Assembly (NCBI GenBank): GCA_002713285.1
Contig: PAVX01000046.1
Location: forward strand, 1 to 13,602
Direction: 5' to 3'
DNA: 13,602 nt
DNA from: Flavobacteriales bacterium
Lineage (GTDB): Bacteria; Bacteroidota; Bacteroidia; Flavobacteriales; TMED113
Numbering within the stretch: position 1 is the first letter of the stretch; each line of letters begins with the position of its first letter. Below the pieces are notes generated by a model, which saw nothing but the letters and a program-made list of their open reading frames with translations, ran no database searches and was not told the DNA's origin. Of this stretch, positions 1 through 7,687 are shown in pieces. The position numbers and the translations under genes were made by a program.

Positions 1-271
1 CACTATAGGTAATTTCCTCTGTTTGGTGAGTTAAATTGTAATAATTATTTCTATCCTGTAGATTAAACATAAATGGCGTCATACTTTCTTGCATAACATC
101 ACTTCTAAACCCATCGATACCAACAATAAGAACCTTTCTATTGATTTTTAAGGAATCCACTGTAATGGTATCAGGTCCTTCATTTGGATTAGGGTTAGCG
201 TTTTCATCTGGATCACAAGAAGAAAACACAAACATTAATGCTAATGGAAATAGATATATTATTTTATTCAT
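1..271 (-). CDS. Lipoprotein of the alkaline phosphatase / type I phosphodiesterase superfamily (N-terminal part only)
   Basis: The gene starts at the ATG at 269-271 and runs off the left edge, so only about 90 residues are visible and there is no stop codon. The N-terminus (MNKIIYLFPLALMFVFSSC) is a lipoprotein signal peptide with lipobox FSSC, which makes Cys19 the likely lipidated residue. Cys19 is followed by acidic and Asn/Pro-rich residues (DPDENANPNPN), reminiscent of the acidic surface-export signal of Bacteroidota lipoproteins. At residues 46-59, KVLIVGIDGFRSDV matches the first metal-binding strand of nucleotide pyrophosphatases/phosphodiesterases and related phosphohydrolases; Asp53 would bind metal. 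The nucleophile and remaining metal ligands lie outside the window, so the substrate is unknown. It sits 39 bases downstream of the aldo/keto reductase on the same strand. It may be read through from the efflux operon or use its own weak promoter: the gap holds TATATTTA, one base from the TAnnTTTG pattern. Confidence 0.8.
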   Translation of the reverse strand, partial: MNKIIYLFPLALMFVFSSCDPDENANPNPNEGPDTITVDSLKINRKVLIVGIDGFRSDVMQESMTPFMFNLQDRNNYYNLTHQTEEITYS

Positions 272-310
272 AGTGTGTAAATATATAAAGAGTTTTTGTC
301 ACTATTGTAT

Positions 311-1291
311 CTACATTAACTTATAATGCTCAGAAACTAAATTAAGATTATCTAACTCTTGTTGAGATAATTCAATAGAAGTAGCTTTCATATTGTCTGT
401 AGTTTGTTTCACATTGGTAGCTCCAGGAATAGCAAAAACAGTGTCTCCATGATAATTTATTAACCAACTTAAAGCAATTTGAGAAGGTGTAGAATTATGT
501 GCTTGAGCAATCTTTCTTAGCATATCAATAACAGGTTTAGAACTTGCTAAACCATTTCCTCTATGGATGCGATTATATAGTTTTCTTTTTCTTAATCTAT
601 GCATATTTTTCATTAAATCTGGATTGTCATGGAATTTACCACTAACAATACCTTGTGCTAGTGGAGAATATGCTATGATTGAAATATTTAATTGCTTGGC
701 TGTTTCAAGGACACCATTAGACTCGATTCTTCTATTTAGAATACTATATTCCATCTGATTGGATGTTAGATGAAGACCTCTTTTTTCTAATGCATCGTAA
801 GCCCTAACCATTTGTTTTTGATTAAAATTACTTACTCCAATATGCTTAATCTTCCCTTCTTCTACTAAATCGGCCATCATATTCATTTCTTTTTCTATGC
901 TAGAAAAACCTAAAGGCATATGAACTTGGTGTAATGTTATAGGGTATCCATTTAAAAACTTCAATCTTTGATCAATAGTTTTCTTTATTGAGCTAGCGGT
1001 TCTAAACAGAGGCCACCATTTAGTTGCAATAAAATTAGATTCAGGATCTAAATTTATTTTTTTTAATGCTAATGAAAGGCTTTCTTCAGATTGACCCCAA
1101 CCATACAGTTCTGCTGTATCAAACCAGTTTACTCCTTTATTAAGAGAGTGTTGAATAATTTCTAGAGTGTTTTCGTTTGATAATTTAGGCCAAAATTTAC
1201 CTGCAAAACCAGTGTTTTTACTAAACTGCCAACACCCTAAACCTAATGATGATAATTTTATACCGGTCTCCCCTATTTCTCTTAAAAACAT
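311..1291 (-). CDS. Aldo/keto reductase family oxidoreductase
   Basis: A complete 326-residue protein, normal length for this (beta/alpha)8 family of NAD(P)H-dependent carbonyl reductases. It opens with a typical strand (REIGETGIKLSSLGLGCWQF). The catalytic tetrad is readable: Asp58 and Tyr63 in FDTAELYG, Lys91 in IATKWWP and His124 in LHQVHMP. Cofactor-site motifs follow: GVSNF at 152-156, the NQMEYS strand around 178, AYSPLAQG at 207-214, and IPGATNVKQ at 288-296 for the nucleotide phosphate region. There is no signal peptide, so it should be cytoplasmic. The start ATG lies 2 bases after the stop of the TolC-like gene, so it is almost certainly the fourth cistron of the efflux operon. Its substrate cannot be read from sequence. 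A role in detoxifying or modifying compounds handled by the pump is possible but is only inferred from position. Confidence 0.92.
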   Translation of the reverse strand: MFLREIGETGIKLSSLGLGCWQFSKNTGFAGKFWPKLSNENTLEIIQHSLNKGVNWFDTAELYGWGQSEESLSLALKKINLDPESNFIATKWWPLFRTASSIKKTIDQRLKFLNGYPITLHQVHMPLGFSSIEKEMNMMADLVEEGKIKHIGVSNFNQKQMVRAYDALEKRGLHLTSNQMEYSILNRRIESNGVLETAKQLNISIIAYSPLAQGIVSGKFHDNPDLMKNMHRLRKRKLYNRIHRGNGLASSKPVIDMLRKIAQAHNSTPSQIALSWLINYHGDTVFAIPGATNVKQTTDNMKATSIELSQQELDNLNLVSEHYKLM

Positions 1292-1293
1292 AA

Positions 1294-2613
1294 TTACTTT
1301 GATTGAAGTTGACCAGATAATTGATATATCACATATTCTTGAATTTTCATAGCAGATAATTTTGAGCTATAATTGATTTCTGCTTGATCTAATAGAATTT
1401 GAGATTCCCTATACTCTAGATTACTAATCTGACCCATGTTATATAGCTCCTTACTAATATTTGCGGTTTTTTCTACAGTATCTAGATTTTTCTTTAATAG
1501 CTCTAAATTCTTTAACCCTTCTATATAAGTATAGTATGCGTTTGTTAATGCTGCCTCTATAGTTGTCTTTATTTGTTCAAGGGAGTGTGTTTTTGAGTCT
1601 AAGTTAATTTTAGCATTTTGAAAACTCTTTCGCCTCATATTGGCTGAAAAAACTGGTATTTCCACATTCAATCCAACCACAATACCATAATCTTTTTGCT
1701 TGCTAATAAAACTTGTTTCACTTTTTCGATTATTATATGAGTAAGAAGAAAAGAAATCTACACTAGGCGTAAAATTAGCTTTAGATATTTTTAATTCATC
1801 TTGTGCTATAGCGTAATTCAATTCTGCCATTGCTATACTTGAATTTGTATAAACCATACTGTTTAATAAATCATTAAGATTGAGATTGTTATTAAAAGAG
1901 AAATTATGTGTAATGACAAAAGACTCCTCTGTAATGCCTATTAGTAGTGCCATATTTAACCTACTTGTTTTCATAGCAATACGAGCCTCTTCCATATTTA
2001 CCTTATCTTGATTAAGGTTAACTTCTGCATTTAATAGGTTTAATGTAGATGCAGAACCAAGATTATACTTCTCTAACTCCTGATTATATCTGTCTAGGGA
2101 TATATCATGACTACTTTTAAAAGTTTGATATATATTTTCTTTATTCAATAAATCATAGTACTGTCTAATAACTTCTAATATTTTATTTTCTATTTGAAAC
2201 CTTGTGTTTTCATCAGCCATTGTCTTCTGATTCTTAAACTTACTTAAAGTATATATACCGCTAAATCCATTGAAAAGTCTGTAGCTCAGACCAATAGAAG
2301 ATGTTAAGTTTGATGATTGTGCTTGAGTAGCTTCAATATCTGACTCCATCCCACTACCAAAATCTAAAAAAGAATTAAATTCTAATTCCGCATCATTGAT
2401 AGATCCATTGTATCCAGATGAAATAGCGATATTAGGCAGCATGCCTGCAGCACCTATATGACTCATATTTTTTATGATTTGAGCATCATTTTTAGCAATA
2501 GCAATATCATGACTATTCGCGATACCATACTCTATTGCTTTCTCTAGAGTTAGATTCTCTTGAGAGTAAACACACAATGAAATACAAAATAAAAACAATA
2601 TATATATTCTCAT
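1294..2613 (-). CDS. TolC-family outer membrane efflux protein
   Basis: A 439-residue protein with a clear Sec signal peptide (MRIYILFLFCISLCVYSQ, cut near residue 18). The mature N-terminus is ENLTLEKAIEYGIANSHDIAIAK, the standard opening of the OEP/TolC fold. Two related halves rich in long amphipathic helices follow, for example the YNLGSASTLNLLNAEVNL region in the first half and YNMGQISNLEYRESQILL in the second. This internal pseudo-repeat is diagnostic of the family. The protein forms the trimeric outer-membrane and periplasmic channel of the pump. Its ATG overlaps the RND permease stop in an ATGA arrangement (2610-2613), which indicates translational coupling, and the aldo/keto reductase starts 2 bases after its stop. 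The identity is secure from sequence and position. The exported substrate is not predictable. Confidence 0.95.
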   Translation of the reverse strand: MRIYILFLFCISLCVYSQENLTLEKAIEYGIANSHDIAIAKNDAQIIKNMSHIGAAGMLPNIAISSGYNGSINDAELEFNSFLDFGSGMESDIEATQAQSSNLTSSIGLSYRLFNGFSGIYTLSKFKNQKTMADENTRFQIENKILEVIRQYYDLLNKENIYQTFKSSHDISLDRYNQELEKYNLGSASTLNLLNAEVNLNQDKVNMEEARIAMKTSRLNMALLIGITEESFVITHNFSFNNNLNLNDLLNSMVYTNSSIAMAELNYAIAQDELKISKANFTPSVDFFSSYSYNNRKSETSFISKQKDYGIVVGLNVEIPVFSANMRRKSFQNAKINLDSKTHSLEQIKTTIEAALTNAYYTYIEGLKNLELLKKNLDTVEKTANISKELYNMGQISNLEYRESQILLDQAEINYSSKLSAMKIQEYVIYQLSGQLQSK

Positions 2614-5600
2614 ATGTCCCTTTTTAATTCTTTTACAGCAGGCTCTACACTTTCTCTATCACCTGTTTTAGAGATAAATAGTCTAATATTATTAATAGTT
2701 AACAACATAACTGGTAATAACAATAAAGTTAATAGAGTTGCCATGATTATACCATAACTTAAAGACACAGCCATAGGTATCAGAAACTGTGCTTGCATAC
2801 TTTTTTCAAATATTAGTGGTAACAAGCCAAATACAGTAGTTATGGTTGTCAACATAATAGGTCTAAACCTTGTAATTGCTGTTTCTTCTAAAGCATGCAT
2901 AAACTTTTCACCATTTCTCATTCTTAAATTAAATGCTGTGATAAAAACAAGTGCATCATTAACAAGAACCCCTATTAAGGCAACCACTCCAAACCCAGAG
3001 AGTACACTAATAGGCATACCATGTAATAAATGACCGAAAATAACACCAATTAAAGTGAAAGGCATCAACACAAACACAATTAACGTTTGTGCTTTAGATC
3101 TAAAAGTTATTAAAACTATACATAGAATTAATAATGCAAAAACCGGCATTATTTTTTTCATTGAATTTGCTGTAACAGTTCCTTCATCAGAGGAACCTGA
3201 TAATTCTAAGCTCACTGATGGGAATTTCGACTGGACTTTAGGAAACATAGTCGATTCAACTTCTGTAATGATATCAGAACTATATGATGTAGCGCTAGCC
3301 AACTCTCCTTCTATCTCTATAATCTTTCTTCCATTTTTTCTATTGATACTAATAATCTTATTATCTATATTAAAATGCACCAACTCTTTCAATGGAAAAA
3401 CACCTTTTGATGTTCCTATTTTCATGTTTTCTAGATTAGAAAATGAATTTTTTTCATCTTCACTATATCTAACCCATAATTTTAATTCATCCTGATTTGT
3501 TTGCAGATCTTGTATTTGTTGACCAAAAAATGCTTGTCTTACTTGATAAAAAACCTCATAATTTGTTAATCCTAAACTTTTAGCCTTTTCTTTTAAAGTA
3601 AAATTAATTTCATTTGGCCCATACTCATAATCTGTAGATGATGCAGCCACACCATCCATTGCTGCTAGTTCTTTTGCAAACATTTCACTTGCAGCCTCTA
3701 ATTCTTCACCATTATTGCTTAATAGAGCAAATGCAAGAGGTTTACCAAATGGATCCCCTACTCCCATAATTAAGTTTTCTAAACCAGGCATATCTATTAT
3801 CTCTGATCGTATTTTTTCTACAATATCATATGCTCGTATTCCTCTATTTTCAGGTGGCGTTAAAAACATTTCTAAAGTACCATTATGAGAAGATGGTCCT
3901 ATCTTTACTTCAGTAGCACTAATGATATTAGTATTTAATGAATCTTCTAACTCCTTATTAACTCTATTAACAATTTTTAAAATATTGTCTGCATATGTTT
4001 TGGTTTCATCCATTGTAGTTCCTGGCTTTGTTTTAAACTCAATGTATAAATCATCTAGCTCTACAGAAGGGAAAAAAGTAAATGCAAAACCACTAGCAAA
4101 CACAAAAAGAATAAAAGCTCCAACAAATAATATATATGCAACATGTATCTTCTTTAAAAGATACTTGAGTAAGGGTCTATAGTATTCATCTCTTAAAGTA
4201 TTGATGATGCTGTTGAAATACTGTGAGATTTTATTTTTCTTCTGTTTTTTATCTAAAGCTTTTGAATATGCAATATGAGCAGGTAATATAAAAGCTCCTT
4301 CCACTAAAGAGAAAAATAGAGTAGCAATAACCACAAAACCCATTTGCCAACCAAATTCTCCCATCATACCTTCAAAAAAGAAAAACGATAGAAATGCTAC
4401 TGCTGTTGTTGAAACTCCTGCAAATACAGCAGGAAACACCTCCATGGTTCCTTCGACAGCCGCATTATATCTGCTTAAACCTCCTTCAAATTTTCTAATT
4501 ATATTTTCACCAATAATAATACCATCATCTACGAGTATACCAATTACCAATATCATAGCATACATAGTCATCATATTAATAGTAATTGGCGCTGAAGGAG
4601 CTAAGAAAAACATCCCTAAAAATGAAATTGGTATACTTAAGGCTACCCAAAAAGAAACTCTAGGATGTAGAAACATAGTTAAAAACAATAAAACCAGAAA
4701 AAAACCTATGATTCCATTCTTAGATAATAGCTCTATTCTTTGTTTTAATGGATTAGATGCATCAAATAATATCTTGGCTTCAATATTCTCATTGTTCTTG
4801 TTTAAATCATCTACATAGCTTTTTATGTAATCTGCAATAAATAATATGTCTTGAGTTTCAGTATTACTTACAATAATATTAATTGATCTTTTGTTATTAC
4901 GATAACGCTTAATTGAAGATTCAGACCATGTATCTATAATGTTTGCAACATCTTTTAAGTAAAGAGGGCTTCCGTTCTCATTAACCCTCACAACTATATT
5001 GCCAATATCTCTACTAACACTGGATTTATTATTTGCACGAAGCAAGTACTGTGTTCCATTTACTTCAATCTTACCACCTGTTAGGTTAATATTATTTCTA
5101 AGGACAGCATTATTAATTTCTTCCATAGATAAGTTATATGCTAATAACCTATCTTCAGTAACTGATATTTCAATTTCTTTTTCCGGTAAACCTGTTACTG
5201 AAACTTCCGATATACCATCTACAGATTTTAATTCATCTTCAATTTGATCAATTTGGGTTTTTAAATAGGTTAAGTCATAATCAGATGATATTGAAAAACT
5301 GATTGTAGGCATAACAAACTCTCTTTTACGTATAAAAATTTCCTCGACATCTACACCAAAATTTACTTGGTCAACAGCGTTATTTATATTCTGTAACCCC
5401 ACATACATATTAGCTCCTCGTTCCATTTCCACATAGATCGAAGAGATATTTTCTAAAGAAGATGAAGTAATATCTTTTACTCCTGATACAGATTCTAATT
5501 TATATTCTATTTTTTTGGTAACAGACTCTTCAACTTCCAAAGGAGACAATCCAGCTGAAACAGCTTGAATAGAAATTAATCGACTAGACATTTCTGGAAA

Positions 5601-5711
5601 AAAGGTTGATCGTAAGCTAGTAAGCCCTACAATACCAAATACAAAAATTAAAAACATTAATAAGTTTGCGGTGATTGGGTATTTAATAAAATAAGATATA
5701 ATATTCTTCAT
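2610..5711 (-). CDS. RND-family efflux transporter permease (AcrB-like)
   Basis: A 1033-residue inner-membrane pump of normal RND length. TM1 is at residues 11-31 (YPITANLLMFLIFVFGIVGL), followed by a porter domain starting RSTFFPEMSSRLISIQ. The first periplasmic loop ends near 330 and TM2-6 follow. TM4 carries the proton-relay Asp pair at 395-396 (GILVDDGII). A second periplasmic loop (about 540-850) and TM8-12 complete the duplicated fold. In the TM10 region the motif is GVLVNDALVF (Asn918, Asp919), where AcrB has Lys940-Asn941. The lysine is thus replaced, as in a broad group of RND permeases that also have this VND signature. It is the second gene of the operon: 5 bases separate its start from the fusion-protein stop, and 4 bases overlap the TolC-like gene. 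It should exchange protons for substrates, probably lipophilic or toxic compounds, but the sequence does not show the specificity. Several short plus-strand reading frames inside it are shadows. Confidence 0.95.
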   Translation of the reverse strand: MKNIISYFIKYPITANLLMFLIFVFGIVGLTSLRSTFFPEMSSRLISIQAVSAGLSPLEVEESVTKKIEYKLESVSGVKDITSSSLENISSIYVEMERGANMYVGLQNINNAVDQVNFGVDVEEIFIRKREFVMPTISFSISSDYDLTYLKTQIDQIEDELKSVDGISEVSVTGLPEKEIEISVTEDRLLAYNLSMEEINNAVLRNNINLTGGKIEVNGTQYLLRANNKSSVSRDIGNIVVRVNENGSPLYLKDVANIIDTWSESSIKRYRNNKRSINIIVSNTETQDILFIADYIKSYVDDLNKNNENIEAKILFDASNPLKQRIELLSKNGIIGFFLVLLFLTMFLHPRVSFWVALSIPISFLGMFFLAPSAPITINMMTMYAMILVIGILVDDGIIIGENIIRKFEGGLSRYNAAVEGTMEVFPAVFAGVSTTAVAFLSFFFFEGMMGEFGWQMGFVVIATLFFSLVEGAFILPAHIAYSKALDKKQKKNKISQYFNSIINTLRDEYYRPLLKYLLKKIHVAYILFVGAFILFVFASGFAFTFFPSVELDDLYIEFKTKPGTTMDETKTYADNILKIVNRVNKELEDSLNTNIISATEVKIGPSSHNGTLEMFLTPPENRGIRAYDIVEKIRSEIIDMPGLENLIMGVGDPFGKPLAFALLSNNGEELEAASEMFAKELAAMDGVAASSTDYEYGPNEINFTLKEKAKSLGLTNYEVFYQVRQAFFGQQIQDLQTNQDELKLWVRYSEDEKNSFSNLENMKIGTSKGVFPLKELVHFNIDNKIISINRKNGRKIIEIEGELASATSYSSDIITEVESTMFPKVQSKFPSVSLELSGSSDEGTVTANSMKKIMPVFALLILCIVLITFRSKAQTLIVFVLMPFTLIGVIFGHLLHGMPISVLSGFGVVALIGVLVNDALVFITAFNLRMRNGEKFMHALEETAITRFRPIMLTTITTVFGLLPLIFEKSMQAQFLIPMAVSLSYGIIMATLLTLLLLPVMLLTINNIRLFISKTGDRESVEPAVKELKRDI

Positions 5712-5716
5712 TGCTT

Positions 5717-6820
5717 TTATTTTACACTCATACCATCATAGAAATAGTTTCGATACTGTTCGACAACACAATCATTGTTGCTGACTCCATTTACAATAGC
5801 ATACTCATCTTGAAAAGTTATAACATCAACAGTTTTTAGTCTTAAACTATCATTCTCTAACATATAGATTTTATTGTTTTCTATTAGCTGCGATCTTTCT
5901 ATTTTCGTAACATTCTCTAATGTGTCAGCTTGAATTTTACCCGTAACATACATACCATCTTTAATATTAGCATTATCTACTTTAATAAAAACATCAATGC
6001 TTTGTGTTAATTCGTTAATATGACTACCTATTCTTTCTATATATGCAGTCACATCTTGAGATAAATCATCCGATGATATAACCACTCGGTCACCTATTTT
6101 AATAATATTAGACTCACTTATACTGACTGATGTACTAATTTCATAATTATTAGGATCTATAAATGCACCTAATGGTTGACCTATAATAACATTAGATCCT
6201 GGATCAATAAGGGCTTGTGTTACAACACCATCAAACGGTGCTCTGATTTTGAATTTATCTAATCTGTTTTCTAATGCTTTAATTTTGTAATAATTAGCAA
6301 ACACCTGTCTTGAAGAAAGAAAGTTTCGTTCTTTTGATGTACTAGTATTTGGGAAATTATTCAGCTTTCCATTTAAAGTAAAGTCATTAATATATATCTG
6401 CAGCTTCTTTCCTAACGAAGGAAAGTCCATTCTTACATCAGGTAAAATCTGCACTAATAATGCTAAAAATTGACTTTTAATAGATTTTAACTCTAAATCT
6501 ACATCAGCATCTTTAATATCTATTAAAACCTCACCTTTTTTAAATGACTCTCCTACTTCAAATTTTTCATTTGAAACATTAGATACTCCATTTACCTCTG
6601 AAACTATATTAATTTTTCTTAAAGAATTAATCCTGCCAGCAAAATCAATAAATGGAACAACATCTTCTACAATGGCTTTTGAACAATTGATATTTGATGA
6701 TTGGCTTTCATTAGATTTTGATACAGATACCTCTTCTTTTTTATGACTTTTAATAAAAATAACCGTAATAAGTATAATTAAGAAGACACTAAATGCTTGT
6801 AGTTTTTGTTTTTTAGTCAT
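5717..6820 (-). CDS. HlyD/AcrA-type periplasmic adaptor (membrane fusion protein) of RND efflux pump
   Basis: A 367-residue protein with one N-terminal membrane anchor (about residues 9-24, AFSVFLIILITVIFIK) after a lysine-rich start; there is no lipobox. Residues 60-105 form the first half of the lipoyl/barrel-sandwich domain (FAGRINSLRKINIVSEVNG, then VGESFKKGEVLIDI). A helical segment runs from about 106 to 190, and the second lipoyl half is KFKIRAPFDGVVTQALIDPG at 190-209, with the family hallmark IRAPFDG. A beta-barrel and a membrane-proximal domain follow (for example DGMYVTGKI at 288-296). It links the permease to the TolC-like channel and is the first gene of the operon. The ATG at 6818-6820 is preceded by a very short leader from the TATATTTG promoter candidate and shows no Shine-Dalgarno sequence. 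Confidence 0.93.
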   Translation of the reverse strand: MTKKQKLQAFSVFLIILITVIFIKSHKKEEVSVSKSNESQSSNINCSKAIVEDVVPFIDFAGRINSLRKINIVSEVNGVSNVSNEKFEVGESFKKGEVLIDIKDADVDLELKSIKSQFLALLVQILPDVRMDFPSLGKKLQIYINDFTLNGKLNNFPNTSTSKERNFLSSRQVFANYYKIKALENRLDKFKIRAPFDGVVTQALIDPGSNVIIGQPLGAFIDPNNYEISTSVSISESNIIKIGDRVVISSDDLSQDVTAYIERIGSHINELTQSIDVFIKVDNANIKDGMYVTGKIQADTLENVTKIERSQLIENNKIYMLENDSLRLKTVDVITFQDEYAIVNGVSNNDCVVEQYRNYFYDGMSVK

Positions 6821-6842
6821 AATAAACTGGATTTGCTGGAGG

Positions 6843-6877
6843 CAAATATATAAAAAAAGAGGCTAGTAAATAAAACA
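6843..6877 (-). promoter_or_regulatory. Candidate promoter of the efflux operon
   Basis: On the minus strand, TATATTTG (6843-6850) is an exact match to the Bacteroidota -7 consensus TAnnTTTG. About 20 bases upstream lies TGTTTTA (6871-6877), a poor stand-in for the -33 TTTG element. Transcription would start near 6836, giving a leader of only about 16 nt before the fusion-protein ATG. A 6-bp inverted repeat (ATTTGC 6831-6836, GCAAAT 6842-6847) overlaps the -7 element and the predicted start and could be an operator. No start site has been mapped, so this is pattern matching only. Confidence 0.5.
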
Positions 6878-6889
6878 TTATTATACTTT

Positions 6890-6907
6890 AAATAGTATAA
6901 ACTATTT
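6890..6907. repeat. Perfect inverted repeat in the divergent promoter region
   Basis: AAATAGT (6890-6896), a 4-base spacer, then ACTATTT (6901-6907). It sits between the two divergent units, directly upstream of the TAGATTTG element for the Bax-inhibitor-like gene, where a repressor would block RNA polymerase. In AT-rich DNA a 7-bp repeat can arise by chance. Confidence 0.4.
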
Positions 6908-6909
6908 GT

Positions 6910-6917
6910 TAGATTTG
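6910..6917 (+). promoter_or_regulatory. Candidate -7 element of the Bax-inhibitor/peptidase operon
   Basis: TAGATTTG matches TAnnTTTG exactly. It lies 24 bases before the ATG at 6942 and is followed by an A/T-only leader. No TTG is found at the expected -33 distance, so the match is incomplete. If it is real, transcription starts around 6924, which rules out the upstream TTG at 6906 as the translation start. Confidence 0.45.
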
Positions 6918-6941
6918 TTTTTTTTAAATATAATAGAAATT

Positions 6942-7685
6942 ATGGCTAATCATCTTGCACTACGGTCTGGTAATCCAGCACTTTCCTCAGAAACTTTTAA
7001 TGGTATTTCGGCAGTTTCTGCAGAAAATACAATGACAATTAATGGTACTGTTAATAAAACAGCCCTTGGCTTAACAATATTGCTAGCAACGGGATACTTT
7101 ACTTATACTAATCCTCAATTATCATTCTTAATGCCAGTTGGTTTTATTGGAGGTTTTATTGTAGCGTTAATTACTATTTTTAAAAAACATTTGGCTCCAA
7201 CAACTGTTCCTATATATGCAGCACTTGAAGGTCTTGCGCTTGGAGGAATATCTTTTATGTATAATTCTATGTATGAGGGAATAGTCTCACAAGCAATTCT
7301 ACTTACATTAGGAATATTGTTTGCTCTTCTTTTTGCATATAAAAGTCAAATTATTAAACCTACAGAAAACTTTAAATTAGGATTATTTGCTGCTACAGGT
7401 GGTATATTTTTAGTATATATGGTTGGTTTAGTTATGAGCTTTTTTGGTTCAGGACTTCCTGTATTAGATCCAACAAACAGTAGTTTATTTAGTGTTGGAT
7501 TCAGTCTTTTTGTTGTAGTAATAGCGTCTTTAAACCTTGTTTTAGATTTTGACTTTATAGAGGAAGGTTCCGAAAAAGGAATGCCAAAATATATGGAATG
7601 GTATGGTGCTTTTGGCTTATTAGTCACATTAATTTGGTTATACCTAGAAATACTTAGGCTACTTTCAAAACTTAGATCTAGATAA
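6942..7685 (+). CDS. Bax inhibitor-1/YccA-family membrane protein
   Basis: A 247-residue integral membrane protein with about seven hydrophobic segments (roughly 40-57, 61-80, 90-107, 114-133, 146-168, 183-203, 222-240). The N-terminus (MANHLALRSGNPALSSETF) and the stretches IYAALEGLALGGISFMY (91-107) and LNLVLDFDFIEEGSEKG (198-213), with the closing KYMEWYGAFGLLVTLIWLYL, are characteristic of the bacterial YccA/BaxI-like branch. Family members are linked to calcium leak and membrane-stress or protease regulation; acidic residues such as those in LDFD (201-204) are expected to matter for gating. A start at 6942 is preferred over an in-frame TTG at 6906, because the extra 12 residues are not family-like and overlap the promoter motif. 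The peptidase gene begins 2 bases after its stop, so the two are co-transcribed. Confidence 0.9.
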   Translation: MANHLALRSGNPALSSETFNGISAVSAENTMTINGTVNKTALGLTILLATGYFTYTNPQLSFLMPVGFIGGFIVALITIFKKHLAPTTVPIYAALEGLALGGISFMYNSMYEGIVSQAILLTLGILFALLFAYKSQIIKPTENFKLGLFAATGGIFLVYMVGLVMSFFGSGLPVLDPTNSSLFSVGFSLFVVVIASLNLVLDFDFIEEGSEKGMPKYMEWYGAFGLLVTLIWLYLEILRLLSKLRSR

Positions 7686-7687
7686 GT

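Noticed and set aside
3055..3495. Plus-strand 146-codon reading frame inside the RND permease gene
   Set aside because: Shadow of the permease coding sequence, with no start signal or family resemblance.
6906..6941. TTG start extending the Bax-inhibitor-like protein by 12 residues
   Set aside because: The extension overlaps the TAGATTTG promoter candidate and is not family-like; the ATG at 6942 gives the normal N-terminus.
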